From assembly GCA_944324915.1 (NCBI GenBank), contig CALUYD010000006.1:32989-96988 (forward strand): a stretch of 64,000 bases of DNA. The letters are read 5' to 3'. The notes below the pieces were generated by a model. It was given only the letters and a program-made list of their open reading frames with translations, ran no database searches and had not been told where the DNA came from. The translations under genes and the position numbers were made by a program. Each line of letters opens with the position of its first letter. Position 1 is the stretch's first letter. This document shows, piece by piece, positions 1-10,614 of the stretch. The DNA comes from Candidatus Gastranaerophilales bacterium. GTDB taxonomy: Bacteria; Cyanobacteriota; Vampirovibrionia; Gastranaerophilales; Gastranaerophilaceae.

Positions 1-1
1 T

Positions 2-2593
2 CCTGCTACTCCTGCTGGTGGTCGTTCAATTTTAGAAGCACGTTTCTTTGATGAAAAGAAATATGACATCGGTAAAGTTGGTCGTTATAAATTAAACAAA
101 AAATTAGGTTTGAATTTACCTGAAACACAAAGAACAATTACAATTCAAGATATCGTTGCAGGTATAGAATATTTAATCAACCTAACTTATGATGAAGGTA
201 CATTGGATGACATCGACCACTTAGGAAACAGAAGAATTCGCTCAGTTGGTGAATTGTTACAAAACCAATTCAGAGTTGGTTTATCAAGAATTGAAAGAAT
301 CGTTAAAGAAAGAATGACTCTTCAAGATTCTGATACATTAACTCCTCTAAACCTTTTAAATACAAAACCGTTGGTTGCGTCTTTAAAAGAATTCTTTGGT
401 TCATCTCAATTATCACAATTTATGGACCAAACAAATCCATTGGCTGAGTTAACTCATAAACGTCGTATTTCAGCTTTAGGACCCGGTGGTTTAATGAGAG
501 AACGTGCAGGTTTTGCAGTTCGTGATATTCACCCATCACACTATGGTCGTTTATGTCCTGTTGAAACTCCTGAAGGACCTAACGCTGGTTTGATTAACTC
601 ATTAGCAACTCATGCCAGAGTTAATGATTATGGCTTTATTGAAACACCTTTCTTTGTTGTAAAAGATGGTCAAGTTACAGATGAAGTACATTATCTAACA
701 GCAGACGAAGACGAAAATTATCGTGTAGCGCCTGCTGATATCGAATTAACAAAAGATAGAAAAATTAAAGAACCTTATGTTCCTGTTCGTTATCGTTCAG
801 AATTTACAATGGGTGAATCAACAAAAGTTGACTATGTTGGTGTTTCACCAATTCAAATCATCTCAGTTGCAACTTCTTTAATTCCATTTATTGAACACGA
901 TGATGCGAACCGTGCATTGATGGGTTCTAACATGCAACGTCAAGCAGTTCCTCTGTTGGTTACCGAAAGACCGGTTGTTGGTACAGGTTTAGAAGCTCGT
1001 GTTGCAAAAGACTCCGGTATGGTTGCGGTTTCAACCGTTGACGGTACCGTTGTTAAAGTAATGGGCGAAGAAATTCATATTAAAGATAAAGATGGTAATG
1101 TTCATCAATATCAATTATTAAAATATGTTCGCTCAAACCAAGACACTTGTATTAATCAAAGACCTATCGTAAAAGAAGGTGATACAGTTAAAGCAGGTGA
1201 TGTTATAGCAGATGGTGCTTCAACAAATTGTGGTGAACTTTCATTAGGTAAAAACGTTTTAGTTGCGTATATGCCTTGGGAAGGTTATAACTACGAAGAT
1301 GCTATCTTGCTTAACGAAAGATTAGTATATGATGATGTATTTACATCACTACACATTGAAAAATTAGAAATTGACGCTCGTCAAACAAAACTTGGACCTG
1401 AAGAAATTACTCGTGAAATTCCTAATGTTTCTGAAGATTCAATCAGACACTTAGATGAAAGAGGTATTGTTCGTATAGGTGCCAGAGTTTATGCTGATGA
1501 CGTTTTGGTTGGTAAAATTACACCAAAAGGTGAATCAGAACATCCACCTGAAGAAAAACTTTTAAGAGCAATCTTTGCTGAAAAAGCTCGTGATGTTAAA
1601 GATAACTCTTTAAGAGTTCCTCACGGCGAAGGTGGTCGTGTAGTCGACGTTAAAGTATTTGATAGAGAAAAAGGTGATGAACTTCCACCGGGTGCAAATA
1701 CTGTTATTAGAGTATACATTGCTCAAAAACGTAAAGTATCTGTTGGTGATAAATTATCAGGTCGTCATGGTAACAAAGGTATTGTTTCAAGAATTCTTCC
1801 AAAAGAAGATATGCCATTCTTACCGGACGGTACACCAATTGATATCGTATTGAACCCTCTAGGTGTTCCTTCACGTATGAACGTTGGTCAAACTTATGAA
1901 CATTTATTAGGTTTGGCTGCATATTTAACAGGTAATCATTATGAATCTCCATTATTTGATGAAATGTATGGAGCTAACCAATCAGAAATTAATACCAGAG
2001 AAGAATTAATTAAAGGTATCAGAGAAAAAGGTATCGATTGGGTTAGAGATGATGGTAAAGTTACACTTTATGACGGTAGAACAGGTGAAGCGTTTGATGA
2101 ACCTATTGCCGTTGGTGTTTCTTATATCCTTAAACTTGTTCACTTAGTTGACGATAAGATTCACGCTCGTTCAACAGGTCCATATTCATTAGTTACACAA
2201 CAACCTTTGGGTGGTAAAGCTCAATTCGGTGGTCAAAGATTTGGTGAAATGGAAGTTTGGGCACTTGAGGCTTATGGTGCAGCTTATACATTACAAGAAA
2301 TGTTAACAATTAAATCAGACGATGTTAATGGTCGTTCTAGAGCCTATGAAGCTATAGTAAAAGGCGATAATATTCCAAGACCGGGTATTCCTGAATCATT
2401 TAAAGTATTGGTTCGTGAATTACAAAGTATCGGTTTGGATATCGCAGTTTCCAAAAAAGGCGGAGAAGAAGTTGATTTAATGAGTGATACTGATGATTTA
2501 AGAAAGTCTGCTCCAAAAAGAGTATTGTCTGACTTAGATTCAGAACTTCTTAACATTGACTTTTTCGACACAAGCGCAAGCTTTAAAGACTAG
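2..2593 (+). CDS. rpoB: RNA polymerase beta subunit, 5'-truncated by window edge
   Basis: Catalytic-core subunit of RNA polymerase. The frame is open from base 2, upstream of the first in-frame start-like codon at 110, and already encodes RpoB sequence ([20 protein letters not shown]), so the gene begins before the window. Typical RpoB blocks follow: the rifampicin-region stretch around [19 protein letters not shown], then [14 protein letters not shown] sequence (here [15 protein letters not shown]), the [12 protein letters not shown] block, and the C-terminal [20 protein letters not shown] clamp motif. It ends in TAG 44 nt before rpoC1, with no terminator between, so the two are co-transcribed. 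Identification is certain; only the N-terminus is missing. Confidence 0.98.
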   Translation, partial: PATPAGGRSILEARFFDEKKYDIGKVGRYKLNKKLGLNLPETQRTITIQDIVAGIEYLINLTYDEGTLDDIDHLGNRRIRSVGELLQNQFRVGLSRIERIVKERMTLQDSDTLTPLNLLNTKPLVASLKEFFGSSQLSQFMDQTNPLAELTHKRRISALGPGGLMRERAGFAVRDIHPSHYGRLCPVETPEGPNAGLINSLATHARVNDYGFIETPFFVVKDGQVTDEVHYLTADEDENYRVAPADIELTKDRKIKEPYVPVRYRSEFTMGESTKVDYVGVSPIQIISVATSLIPFIEHDDANRALMGSNMQRQAVPLLVTERPVVGTGLEARVAKDSGMVAVSTVDGTVVKVMGEEIHIKDKDGNVHQYQLLKYVRSNQDTCINQRPIVKEGDTVKAGDVIADGASTNCGELSLGKNVLVAYMPWEGYNYEDAILLNERLVYDDVFTSLHIEKLEIDARQTKLGPEEITREIPNVSEDSIRHLDERGIVRIGARVYADDVLVGKITPKGESEHPPEEKLLRAIFAEKARDVKDNSLRVPHGEGGRVVDVKVFDREKGDELPPGANTVIRVYIAQKRKVSVGDKLSGRHGNKGIVSRILPKEDMPFLPDGTPIDIVLNPLGVPSRMNVGQTYEHLLGLAAYLTGNHYESPLFDEMYGANQSEINTREELIKGIREKGIDWVRDDGKVTLYDGRTGEAFDEPIAVGVSYILKLVHLVDDKIHARSTGPYSLVTQQPLGGKAQFGGQRFGEMEVWALEAYGAAYTLQEMLTIKSDDVNGRSRAYEAIVKGDNIPRPGIPESFKVLVRELQSIGLDIAVSKKGGEEVDLMSDTDDLRKSAPKRVLSDLDSELLNIDFFDTSASFKD

Positions 2594-2637
2594 GTTAAAG
2601 ACAGTTAATTAAGATTATTAAAATCAAAGGAGAATAA

Positions 2638-4350
2638 ATGTCTACAAGTATTGATTATTTTGATTATATAAGAATCTCAATAGCATCGCCTGAGAGAATT
2701 CTAAAATGGTCATACGGGGAAGTTACAAAACCCGAAACAATTAATTATAGAACACTAAAACCTGAAAGAGACGGTTTGTTCTGCGAAAAAATCTTTGGAC
2801 CAACAAAGGACTGGGAATGTTTTTGCGGAAAATATAAAAGAGTACGTCACAAAGGTATTATTTGTGAACGTTGTGGCGTTGAAGTTACTGATTCAAAAGT
2901 AAGACGTCACAGAATGGGACACATTAAACTTGCTGCTCCTGTTTCACATATTTGGTTCTTAAAAGGTATTCCATCTTATCTTGGTTTACTTTTAGATATG
3001 ACTTTAAAAGACTTAGAACAAATCATCTATTTTAACAACTACGTTGTAGTAGATGGCGCAGATAGTCCTTTCAAAAAATATCAACTTTTAACAGAAGAAG
3101 AATATGAAGATTTCATTATGGAAAATGAAGAAACGCAGCTAAAAGTTGGTATTGGCGCTGAAGTTATTAAAGAATTGCTTTCTGAAATTAATCTTGAAGA
3201 ATTAGCAAATGAAATCAGAGCTGAATTAGACGCAGCAGGCGGATCTGTTCAAAAAAGAGCTAAATTAATCAAACGTTTAAGATTAGTTGAATCTTTAATT
3301 GAATCAGGAACAGAACCTACTTGGTTTGTAATGGATGTATTACCTGTTACACCTCCTGATTTAAGACCAATGGTACAATTGGACGGCGGCAGATTTGCAA
3401 CATCAGACTTAAATGATTTATATAGACGTGTAATCAACAGAAATAATCGTTTATTAAGATTGTTGGAAATGGGTGCACCTGAAATTATCGTTAGAAACGA
3501 AAAACGTATGCTTCAAGAAGCAGTTGACGCTCTAATTGATAATGGCAGACGCGGAAGAACTGTTGTTGGACCAAATTCTCGTCCATTAAAATCATTATCA
3601 AATATTATCGAAGGTAAACAAGGTCGTTTCAGACAAAACCTACTTGGTAAACGTGTTGACTATTCTGGTCGTTCAGTTATCGTTGTAGGTCCGCAATTAC
3701 AATTAAATCAATGCGGTTTGCCTAAAGAAATGGCTATTGAATTATTCAAACCATTCGTAGTTAATAAATTAATTGAAAGAGGACTTGTTCAAAATATCAA
3801 ATCAGCTAAAAAGAAAATTGAACGTTCTGAAGCAGTTGTTTGGGATATTTTAGAAGAAGTTGTAGACGGACACCCTGTAATGTTGAACCGTGCTCCAACC
3901 CTACACAGACTTGGTATTCAAGCATTTGAACCTGTGTTAGTTGAAGGTAGAGCTATTCAATTACATCCGTTGGTATGTACAGCATTCAACGCCGATTTCG
4001 ATGGTGACCAAATGGCTGTTCACGTTCCATTGTCAATCGAAGCTCAAGCAGAAGCAAGAATGCTTATGTTAGCTACAAATAATATATTGGCACCTGCAAC
4101 AGGTAAACCAATTATTACACCTACTCAAGACATGGTACTTGGTATGTATTATTTGACTATTATCAAAGATCCAAATGCACCTGTTAAAGGTTATTATCAT
4201 GACTTTACAGATGTAATGGCAGCCCATGCAACAGGTGTTTTGAAATTACACGATAAAGTTATCGTTAGAGATGAAAATAATCACAGAATTGAAACTACTC
4301 CGGGAAGAATTATCTTCAACGAAACAGTTAGAAAATCTGTATTATCATAG
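2638..4350 (+). CDS. rpoC1: RNA polymerase gamma subunit (N-terminal part of beta-prime)
   Basis: 570 residues forming the N-terminal half of beta-prime, which is a separate gene in cyanobacteria and their non-photosynthetic relatives. Visible features are the N-terminal zinc-binding cysteines ([20 protein letters not shown], residues about 62-81) and the absolutely conserved active-centre NADFDGD triad at about residues 450-456, which binds the catalytic magnesium. A strong ribosome-binding site (AAAGGAG) lies just before the ATG. It ends in the TTPGRIIFN region, where cyanobacterial RpoC1 also ends, followed by 44 nt and then rpoC2. The clean stop, new ribosome-binding site and conserved break point argue for a true gene split, not a frameshift. 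Confidence 0.98.
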   Translation: MSTSIDYFDYIRISIASPERILKWSYGEVTKPETINYRTLKPERDGLFCEKIFGPTKDWECFCGKYKRVRHKGIICERCGVEVTDSKVRRHRMGHIKLAAPVSHIWFLKGIPSYLGLLLDMTLKDLEQIIYFNNYVVVDGADSPFKKYQLLTEEEYEDFIMENEETQLKVGIGAEVIKELLSEINLEELANEIRAELDAAGGSVQKRAKLIKRLRLVESLIESGTEPTWFVMDVLPVTPPDLRPMVQLDGGRFATSDLNDLYRRVINRNNRLLRLLEMGAPEIIVRNEKRMLQEAVDALIDNGRRGRTVVGPNSRPLKSLSNIIEGKQGRFRQNLLGKRVDYSGRSVIVVGPQLQLNQCGLPKEMAIELFKPFVVNKLIERGLVQNIKSAKKKIERSEAVVWDILEEVVDGHPVMLNRAPTLHRLGIQAFEPVLVEGRAIQLHPLVCTAFNADFDGDQMAVHVPLSIEAQAEARMLMLATNNILAPATGKPIITPTQDMVLGMYYLTIIKDPNAPVKGYYHDFTDVMAAHATGVLKLHDKVIVRDENNHRIETTPGRIIFNETVRKSVLS

Positions 4351-4394
4351 TCTTTGTTAATAGAAAATTAAACAAAAAGAGGTAAATAAGATAT

Positions 4395-7300
4395 ATGACT
4401 ACATTAACTCCTGAAAGCTCAAAAAAGAAAAAACACGTTGAGTTTATCAATAAGGTAATGAATAAAAAAGCTCTTAACCAATTATTATCTCAAGTATATC
4501 TTGAATGGGGCGGAGCAAAAACTGCTGAGCTTGCAAATAACCTTAAAAACTTGGGTTATAAATATGCTACTAAATCAGGTACTACAATTTCAATCCATGA
4601 TTTGGAAGTACCAAAAGCAAAAGCTCAACTTTTACAAGAAGCACAAGACGAAATTGAACGTTCAACTCGTCGCTACTTAAAAGGTGAAATTACAGAAGTT
4701 GAAAGATATACAAAGGTTATCGATACTTGGAGCGAAACAACAGCTAAATTAACAGAAAAAGTTGTTGAAGGCTTCAATAAATTAAACCCTGTATATATGA
4801 TGGCATTCTCCGGTGCGAGAGGTAACTTATCTCAAGTATCACAATTGGTTGGTATGCGTGGTTTGATGGCCGATGCGCAAGGTCAAATCATCGACTTACC
4901 TATTAAATCAAACTTTAAAGAAGGTCTATCTTGTACTGAATACGTTATTTCTTCATACGGTGCAAGAAAAGGTCTGGTTGATACCGCCCTAAAAACAGCT
5001 GACTCCGGTTATTTAACAAGACGTCTTGTTGACGTTGCTCAAGATGTTATTATCAGAGATGAAGATTGTCATACTGAAAAATATATTAATTTAACAGCTA
5101 TTACAGATGGTGAAGATGTAATTGTTCCATTAGAAGATAGACTTCTAGGCAGAACGATTGCTCAAGATGTCTTAGATAGCGAAGGTAATGTATTAGTTAC
5201 TAAAAATACAACAGTTGATAGAGATGATTTAGAAAAAATCAAATCAGTAAATCTAAAAGAAATTCGTGTTCGTTCTACTTTAACTTGCGAATTAGAATAT
5301 GGTATTTGTCAAAAATGTTACGGTTGGTCAATGACCACTCAAAGACCTGTTGATATTGGTGAAGCAATCGGTATTATCGCTGCTCAATCAATCGGCGAAC
5401 CCGGTACACAATTGACAATGAGAACATTCCACACAGGCGGTGTATTTAAAGGTTCCGGTGTTACTCGTCAAGCAAAAACAACTATTGACGGTGTTGTTAA
5501 TACTGAAGTTAAGACAAAAGAACAAAGAACTCGTCACGGGGATGTTGTACAAATTGCTATTAAAGAAGCTGATGTTGAAATCAAAGGTGCTAAAGAATCT
5601 GAAAAAGTTCACGTTCCAATGGGCGCTAGAGTTATGGTTAAAAAAGGCGATAAAATCACTGCTGGTGGTGTAGTTGCTGAATTTGACCCGGCATCAAAAG
5701 GTGACGGTTCTCGTTTAACAGAAAAAGCTCTTAAAGATATTACATCAGATATTTCAGGTGAAGTTGTATTCCAAGACTTCGTTGCTGATGAAAGAAAAGA
5801 TAGACAAGGCAATATCTCAAGAATTGCAAATAAACAAGGTATTGTTTGGGTTCTTGGTGGTGATGTTTATGCGCTTCCTGCCGGTTCAAAAGTTTTAGTT
5901 AAAGATGGTCAAAAAATTAAAAAAGGCGAAAAATTGGCTGAAACATTAATTATATCAGAACATGGCGGCGAAGTTCGTGTAAACGATAATCTTCAAATTG
6001 AAGAAGTTAAATTTGAAGGCAAGAAAATTAAAAAGATTGTTTCAGGTAAAGAATTAACAATTGTAATTGCTTCAATTCAAGCAGCAAACGCTGTATTTGA
6101 ACAAACTAAAAAAGAACAATTATGGACAGTTCCAACTACAGGTGAAAAATATATCGTTAAATCTCCTGTTGATACAACAGTTGAAAACGGTATGATTATT
6201 GCAGAACTTATCGATGAAACTTATAAAGTTGAATCTTCAGGTGAAATCAGATACAACGGACTTGAAGTTGATGAAAATCAAGTTGTTATCAATCCCGGTC
6301 AATTGATATTTATTCCTGAAGAAATTCATCAAATTTCAAAAGATGCTTCATTAAAACTTGTTGAATCAGGTACTTATGTTGAAGCAGGTACTGAAGTTGT
6401 AAAAGATATTTACACTCATATCGCAGGTATTGTTGAAATTAAAGAATTTAACGATATTATCCATGAAATCGTTGTTCGTCCTGGTGAATTGCATACGCTA
6501 GATAGTATTAACGACCTAAAAGTCGGCGAAGGTGAAGTAATTAAAGCAGGAACTGTCGTTGCAGGCAAAATTAAAGCAAAAGTTGATTCAATTGTAACTA
6601 TTGTTGAAAATGAATCAGATATGATGGAATTAGATGATTTAGATGAAGAATTAACAGATGATACTCTAGATGATGAAGATTCACTAGATGGTAAACCTGT
6701 TCAAATCTTAATCAGACCAATTCAAGCATTTGATATTCAACAAAAAGATGTTTCAATTAAATTTAGCGCAACAGATGACGCTATCGAGCTTGTTCCAATT
6801 ACTCAAGTTCAATTCAAAGACGGTGCTCGTGTAAGAAATTTAGACGGTGCTATCTTAACAAGAACATCTTTAGTATTATCAATGTCAGGTTATATTTCAC
6901 ACCTAAAAGGTATGGTTGAACTTGATAAGAAAGGTGATTTAAAAATCGTTGTTCTTGAAACATTAATCGTTAGAAGAGAACAAGAAGATAATTCACGCGG
7001 ACTTTCATCAACTCAAACTGAATTATTGGTTGAAAACGGACAAGTAATTGAACCAAAAACTCCTGTTACAAAAACACAAGTACTTGCAGTTAATGATTCA
7101 ATAGCTTCAATTAATTCTAAAGATAACGAATTAAGAAGATTATTGCTTGTTTCTGATAATTATGAAGAAACAATTAATGTTACTTCAAAACCAATAGTTA
7201 AAGTTGGTGATTATGTAACAATTGATCAAGCTGTTTCTGATAAAGAAACAACACCATTCTCAGGAAAAGTTGTAAAAGCTGATTCTAAAGCAGTTGTTGT

Positions 7301-8246
7301 TAGAGTTGGTCGTCCACACTTAATTTCTCCTGGGGCAATGTTACAGGTTGATAACTCAGCTCTAATTTTAAGAGGTGACTTGCTTGCAACATTGGTATTT
7401 GAAAGACAAAAAACAGGTGATATCGTTCAAGGTCTTCCTCGTGTTGAAGAACTTTTAGAAGCTAGAAAACCTAAAGATTCTGCTATTGCTGCTGAAGAAG
7501 ACGGTGTTGCAATAATTGAGTATGAAGACGATATTCCTCGTTTATATATTGAAAACGAAAATGGTAGAACTGAAATTAAATATCCAATTGAAGCTACTGT
7601 TATCGTAAACAACAAACAACAAATTAAAAAAGGTGATGCGCTAACTTCTGGACCTATGAATCCGCATGATGTTATCAGATTAAGAGGTGCAAATGCTGCT
7701 CAACAATATCTTGTAGATGAAGTACAAAGAGTATATCGTTCTCAAGGTGTTGAAATTTCTGATAAACACGTTGAAGTTATTGTTCGTCAAATGATTAAGA
7801 AAGTAAAAGTTGTTGATTCAGGTACAACTAAATTGTTGCCGGGTGAATTGGTTGAGCTTAAAGTTATTGAAGCTGAAAATGCTCAAGCAAGAGAAAATGG
7901 CGGACAAGAAGCTACATACGAAGCATTATTGCTTGGTATTACAAAGGCTTCATTGAATACTGAATCATTCATATCAGCTGCTTCATTCCAAGAAACTACA
8001 AGAATTCTTACAGAAGCTGCCGTTGAAGGTAAAAAAGACTTATTAAGAGGTCTAAAAGAAAACGTAATTATTGGTAGATTAATCCCCGCAGGTACAGGTT
8101 ACTATCATTTAATTAACGCTTCTGAAGAAAAAGAAAAAGAAGCTCAAAGAAGAGCAGCTCAAAAACATCAAGCAAGAAAACCATCTGCAATTTTAGAAGA
8201 AATTGAAGGTATGTTTGGTGTAGTTGATCCTGATATGCAATTTTAA
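4395..8246 (+). CDS. rpoC2: RNA polymerase beta-prime subunit (C-terminal part) with large trigger-loop insertion
   Basis: 1283 residues making the C-terminal half of beta-prime. The start has an upstream AGAGGT ribosome-binding site. The bridge-helix/trigger-loop region is clear (IAAQSIGEPGTQLTMRTFHT near residue 345), but the second half of the trigger loop (GDIVQGLPRVEELLEARKPK) only resumes near residue 1007. The roughly 645 residues between are rich in beta strands and valine/lysine and match the SI3 position and size known in cyanobacteria; E. coli SI3 is only about 188 residues. An acidic patch (DDLDEELTDDTLDDED) sits inside it. A terminator follows, ending the rpoB-rpoC1-rpoC2 operon. 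Confidence 0.97.
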   Translation: MTTLTPESSKKKKHVEFINKVMNKKALNQLLSQVYLEWGGAKTAELANNLKNLGYKYATKSGTTISIHDLEVPKAKAQLLQEAQDEIERSTRRYLKGEITEVERYTKVIDTWSETTAKLTEKVVEGFNKLNPVYMMAFSGARGNLSQVSQLVGMRGLMADAQGQIIDLPIKSNFKEGLSCTEYVISSYGARKGLVDTALKTADSGYLTRRLVDVAQDVIIRDEDCHTEKYINLTAITDGEDVIVPLEDRLLGRTIAQDVLDSEGNVLVTKNTTVDRDDLEKIKSVNLKEIRVRSTLTCELEYGICQKCYGWSMTTQRPVDIGEAIGIIAAQSIGEPGTQLTMRTFHTGGVFKGSGVTRQAKTTIDGVVNTEVKTKEQRTRHGDVVQIAIKEADVEIKGAKESEKVHVPMGARVMVKKGDKITAGGVVAEFDPASKGDGSRLTEKALKDITSDISGEVVFQDFVADERKDRQGNISRIANKQGIVWVLGGDVYALPAGSKVLVKDGQKIKKGEKLAETLIISEHGGEVRVNDNLQIEEVKFEGKKIKKIVSGKELTIVIASIQAANAVFEQTKKEQLWTVPTTGEKYIVKSPVDTTVENGMIIAELIDETYKVESSGEIRYNGLEVDENQVVINPGQLIFIPEEIHQISKDASLKLVESGTYVEAGTEVVKDIYTHIAGIVEIKEFNDIIHEIVVRPGELHTLDSINDLKVGEGEVIKAGTVVAGKIKAKVDSIVTIVENESDMMELDDLDEELTDDTLDDEDSLDGKPVQILIRPIQAFDIQQKDVSIKFSATDDAIELVPITQVQFKDGARVRNLDGAILTRTSLVLSMSGYISHLKGMVELDKKGDLKIVVLETLIVRREQEDNSRGLSSTQTELLVENGQVIEPKTPVTKTQVLAVNDSIASINSKDNELRRLLLVSDNYEETINVTSKPIVKVGDYVTIDQAVSDKETTPFSGKVVKADSKAVVVRVGRPHLISPGAMLQVDNSALILRGDLLATLVFERQKTGDIVQGLPRVEELLEARKPKDSAIAAEEDGVAIIEYEDDIPRLYIENENGRTEIKYPIEATVIVNNKQQIKKGDALTSGPMNPHDVIRLRGANAAQQYLVDEVQRVYRSQGVEISDKHVEVIVRQMIKKVKVVDSGTTKLLPGELVELKVIEAENAQARENGGQEATYEALLLGITKASLNTESFISAASFQETTRILTEAAVEGKKDLLRGLKENVIIGRLIPAGTGYYHLINASEEKEKEAQRRAAQKHQARKPSAILEEIEGMFGVVDPDMQF

Positions 8247-8256
8247 TTAAAAACAC

Positions 8257-8291
8257 AAACGCAAGCTCTTTAATTAGGGCTTGCGTTTTTT
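8257..8291 (+). terminator. Rho-independent terminator of rpoB-rpoC1-rpoC2
   Basis: A 10-bp stem (AAACGCAAGC at 8257-8266 with GCTTGCGTTT at 8279-8288), a 12-nt loop and a T-tract. It sits 10 nt after the rpoC2 stop and just before the mutS start, so mutS must have its own promoter or rely on read-through. Confidence 0.9.
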
Positions 8292-8319
8292 AGTGCAATT
8301 TTATTGGCTTTGGTTTGTT

Positions 8320-10614
8320 ATGTATTTTAATTCTTCCGATATCGACAGATTAAATTTATCAAATGAAATATTGATTGATTATTTTTCTATTAAGGATTTA
8401 AATCCTAAAGCAATTTTGTTGTTTCAGATTGGAAGTTTTTATGAAGCATTTTTTGAAGACGCTAAAATATTATCTGATATTACAGGTATTATTTATTCTT
8501 CAAGAACTTTTTCAAATGTGGGAGAAGTTTCTCAAGCCGGTTTTCCAAGAACTCAAGATGTTAAAATTTATATAAAACAGCTTTTAGATAATAATTATGA
8601 TGTTTGTATTTGCGATGAAATTGTTGATAAACAAGGCAAAATTAAAAGAATATTAAAAAGAAAATATACTAAAGGCACAATTGTTGAAAATGAGCTTTTA
8701 GATAGCACCCAAAATAATTATATTTGTTCGCTTTTAAATAAAAATGATTTTGTTGAATTTTCTTACGCCGATGTTTCTGTTGGTAATTTTTATAAAACAA
8801 AAGGAACGCTAGATGAAATTAATCTTGAAATAAATAAAATTGAACCTAGTGAGATAGTTATTTTAAAAGAACAAGAAAGTTTTTTTAAGGATAAAATTAA
8901 TTATAATTTTGTTTTGGTTGAATATGATGCTAAAAATTCTGATGAAATTATAAAAAAATATTGTTTGGATAATCAAAAAGATTATTTTGTTGAGCTTCAA
9001 GAGCCACAACGTTACAATATTCAGAATTTTTTATTAATGGATGAAATAACAAGAAGAAATCTTGAACTTGTTAGAACTAAAATGTTTCTAAAGAAAAAAG
9101 GGTCGCTACTGTGGTTTTTGAATAATACGAAAACCCCTATGGGGATAAGACTTTTAAAAAAATATTTAAATGAACCGCTTTTAGATATGGATGAAATATT
9201 TAAAAGACAATTTGTTGTTGAAAAATTGGTAAATAATTCTGATTTATTGGTTGAATTTGAGAAAAAATTATCGGATTTTTCTGATTTATCGAGAGTTTGT
9301 GCTAAAATTTTAAATTCCACAATTCTTCCAAAAGACCTTTTAGATGTAGCAAAATGTGCATCTTCTTTTGATGAATTAAATAATTTAATTAATAAATTTG
9401 ATTTAAAATATATAAAATTTGATAATAAAAAATTATCAGAAATATTAAATCTAATTGATGAAATTAAAAAGTCTATAAAAGAAAATCCTTCTGATGAAAT
9501 CACAAAAGGAAATATAATAAATATTGGTTATAATTCAGAATTAGATTATTTAAAGAACAAACTTTCCGATTTTGAGAAAAAATTATTGAATTATGAGCAA
9601 AAAGAAAGAAAAAATCTTGATATAGCAAATCTAAAAATCTCAATTTCAAAAACTTTAGGCTATTATATTGAAATTCCAAATTCAAAAGTTCAAAGGCTTT
9701 CAAATGATTATATTAAAAAACAAGAACTTTCATCAACTTCAAGATATACAACAAATATTTTAAATGAATTAGAAATTGAAATATTTAATTTAAAATACAA
9801 GATAAATGAATTTGAATATAAACTTTATTGTGATATTCGAGAAAAATCTAAAAAATTTGCACAAAGTATTAGACAAATTGCAAATGAAATTGCAAAATTG
9901 GATGTTTTGGTGTCTTTTGCAAGATGTGCGATAGAATATAATTTTTCTAAACCTACATTTAATCTTTCGGGAATTTATATTAAAGATGGTTATCATCCAA
10001 GCCTTTTAAAGAATGAAAATGAAATCATAAAAAATGATACTAATTTAAAAAAAGGTTGTTTGATAGTTTTGACAGGTGCAAATATGAGTGGTAAATCAAC
10101 ATATTTGAAGCATAATGCTATTATTTGTCTTTTGGCTCAGATTGGCTCTTTTGTTCCTGCGAAAAGTGCGGATTTAGCTATAATTGATAAACTTTTTGTT
10201 CGTCAAGATACAAGTGATGATATTTCAAAACAAAATTCAAGTTTTATGGTTGAGATGAATGATTTAAAATTTATTATTGATAATATTTCTGATTCATCCT
10301 TGGTTTTATTGGATGAACCGGCTAAAAGCACAAGCGCAAAAGAAGGCGGAGCTATTGCAAGAGCATTTTTGGAATATATTTTAGAAAATCATCAAACAAA
10401 AATTATGGTTGCAACTCATAATTTTGAATTAACAAAACTTGAGAATGAATTTAAAAATCGAGCATTCAATTATTTAATCGGAGATAACAACTCCTCTTTC
10501 AATAGAAAAATTAAAAGAGGAGTGATAAGTTCTAGTTTTGCGATAGATACTGCAATTTTAGCTGATTTGCCTGATGAAATTATTAACAAAGCTAAAAAAT
10601 ATGTTCTATCTTAA
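8320..10614 (+). CDS. mutS: MutS1-family DNA mismatch-repair ATPase
   Basis: 764 residues from the ATG at 8320; an earlier TTG in the terminator hairpin is an unlikely start. The N-terminal mismatch-recognition domain is present with the Phe-Tyr-Glu wedge (IGSFYEAFF, about residue 44), which separates it from MutS2. The connector, lever and clamp follow, then the ATPase: Walker A GANMSGKST near residue 585, the FMVEMNDLKFI segment, and Walker B LVLLDE near 662. The usual DEIGRGTS after Walker B is here DEPAKSTS. The C-terminal tetramerisation tail of E. coli MutS (853 residues) is absent. No Shine-Dalgarno is visible. It converges directly on manC, the two stop codons abutting without a spacer. 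No mutL lies in the window. Confidence 0.9.
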   Translation: MYFNSSDIDRLNLSNEILIDYFSIKDLNPKAILLFQIGSFYEAFFEDAKILSDITGIIYSSRTFSNVGEVSQAGFPRTQDVKIYIKQLLDNNYDVCICDEIVDKQGKIKRILKRKYTKGTIVENELLDSTQNNYICSLLNKNDFVEFSYADVSVGNFYKTKGTLDEINLEINKIEPSEIVILKEQESFFKDKINYNFVLVEYDAKNSDEIIKKYCLDNQKDYFVELQEPQRYNIQNFLLMDEITRRNLELVRTKMFLKKKGSLLWFLNNTKTPMGIRLLKKYLNEPLLDMDEIFKRQFVVEKLVNNSDLLVEFEKKLSDFSDLSRVCAKILNSTILPKDLLDVAKCASSFDELNNLINKFDLKYIKFDNKKLSEILNLIDEIKKSIKENPSDEITKGNIINIGYNSELDYLKNKLSDFEKKLLNYEQKERKNLDIANLKISISKTLGYYIEIPNSKVQRLSNDYIKKQELSSTSRYTTNILNELEIEIFNLKYKINEFEYKLYCDIREKSKKFAQSIRQIANEIAKLDVLVSFARCAIEYNFSKPTFNLSGIYIKDGYHPSLLKNENEIIKNDTNLKKGCLIVLTGANMSGKSTYLKHNAIICLLAQIGSFVPAKSADLAIIDKLFVRQDTSDDISKQNSSFMVEMNDLKFIIDNISDSSLVLLDEPAKSTSAKEGGAIARAFLEYILENHQTKIMVATHNFELTKLENEFKNRAFNYLIGDNNSSFNRKIKRGVISSSFAIDTAILADLPDEIINKAKKYVLS

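Noticed and set aside
4350..4395. Frameshift or assembly error splitting rpoC
   Set aside because: The break is at the cyanobacterial rpoC1/rpoC2 border, with a spacer and a fresh ribosome-binding site.
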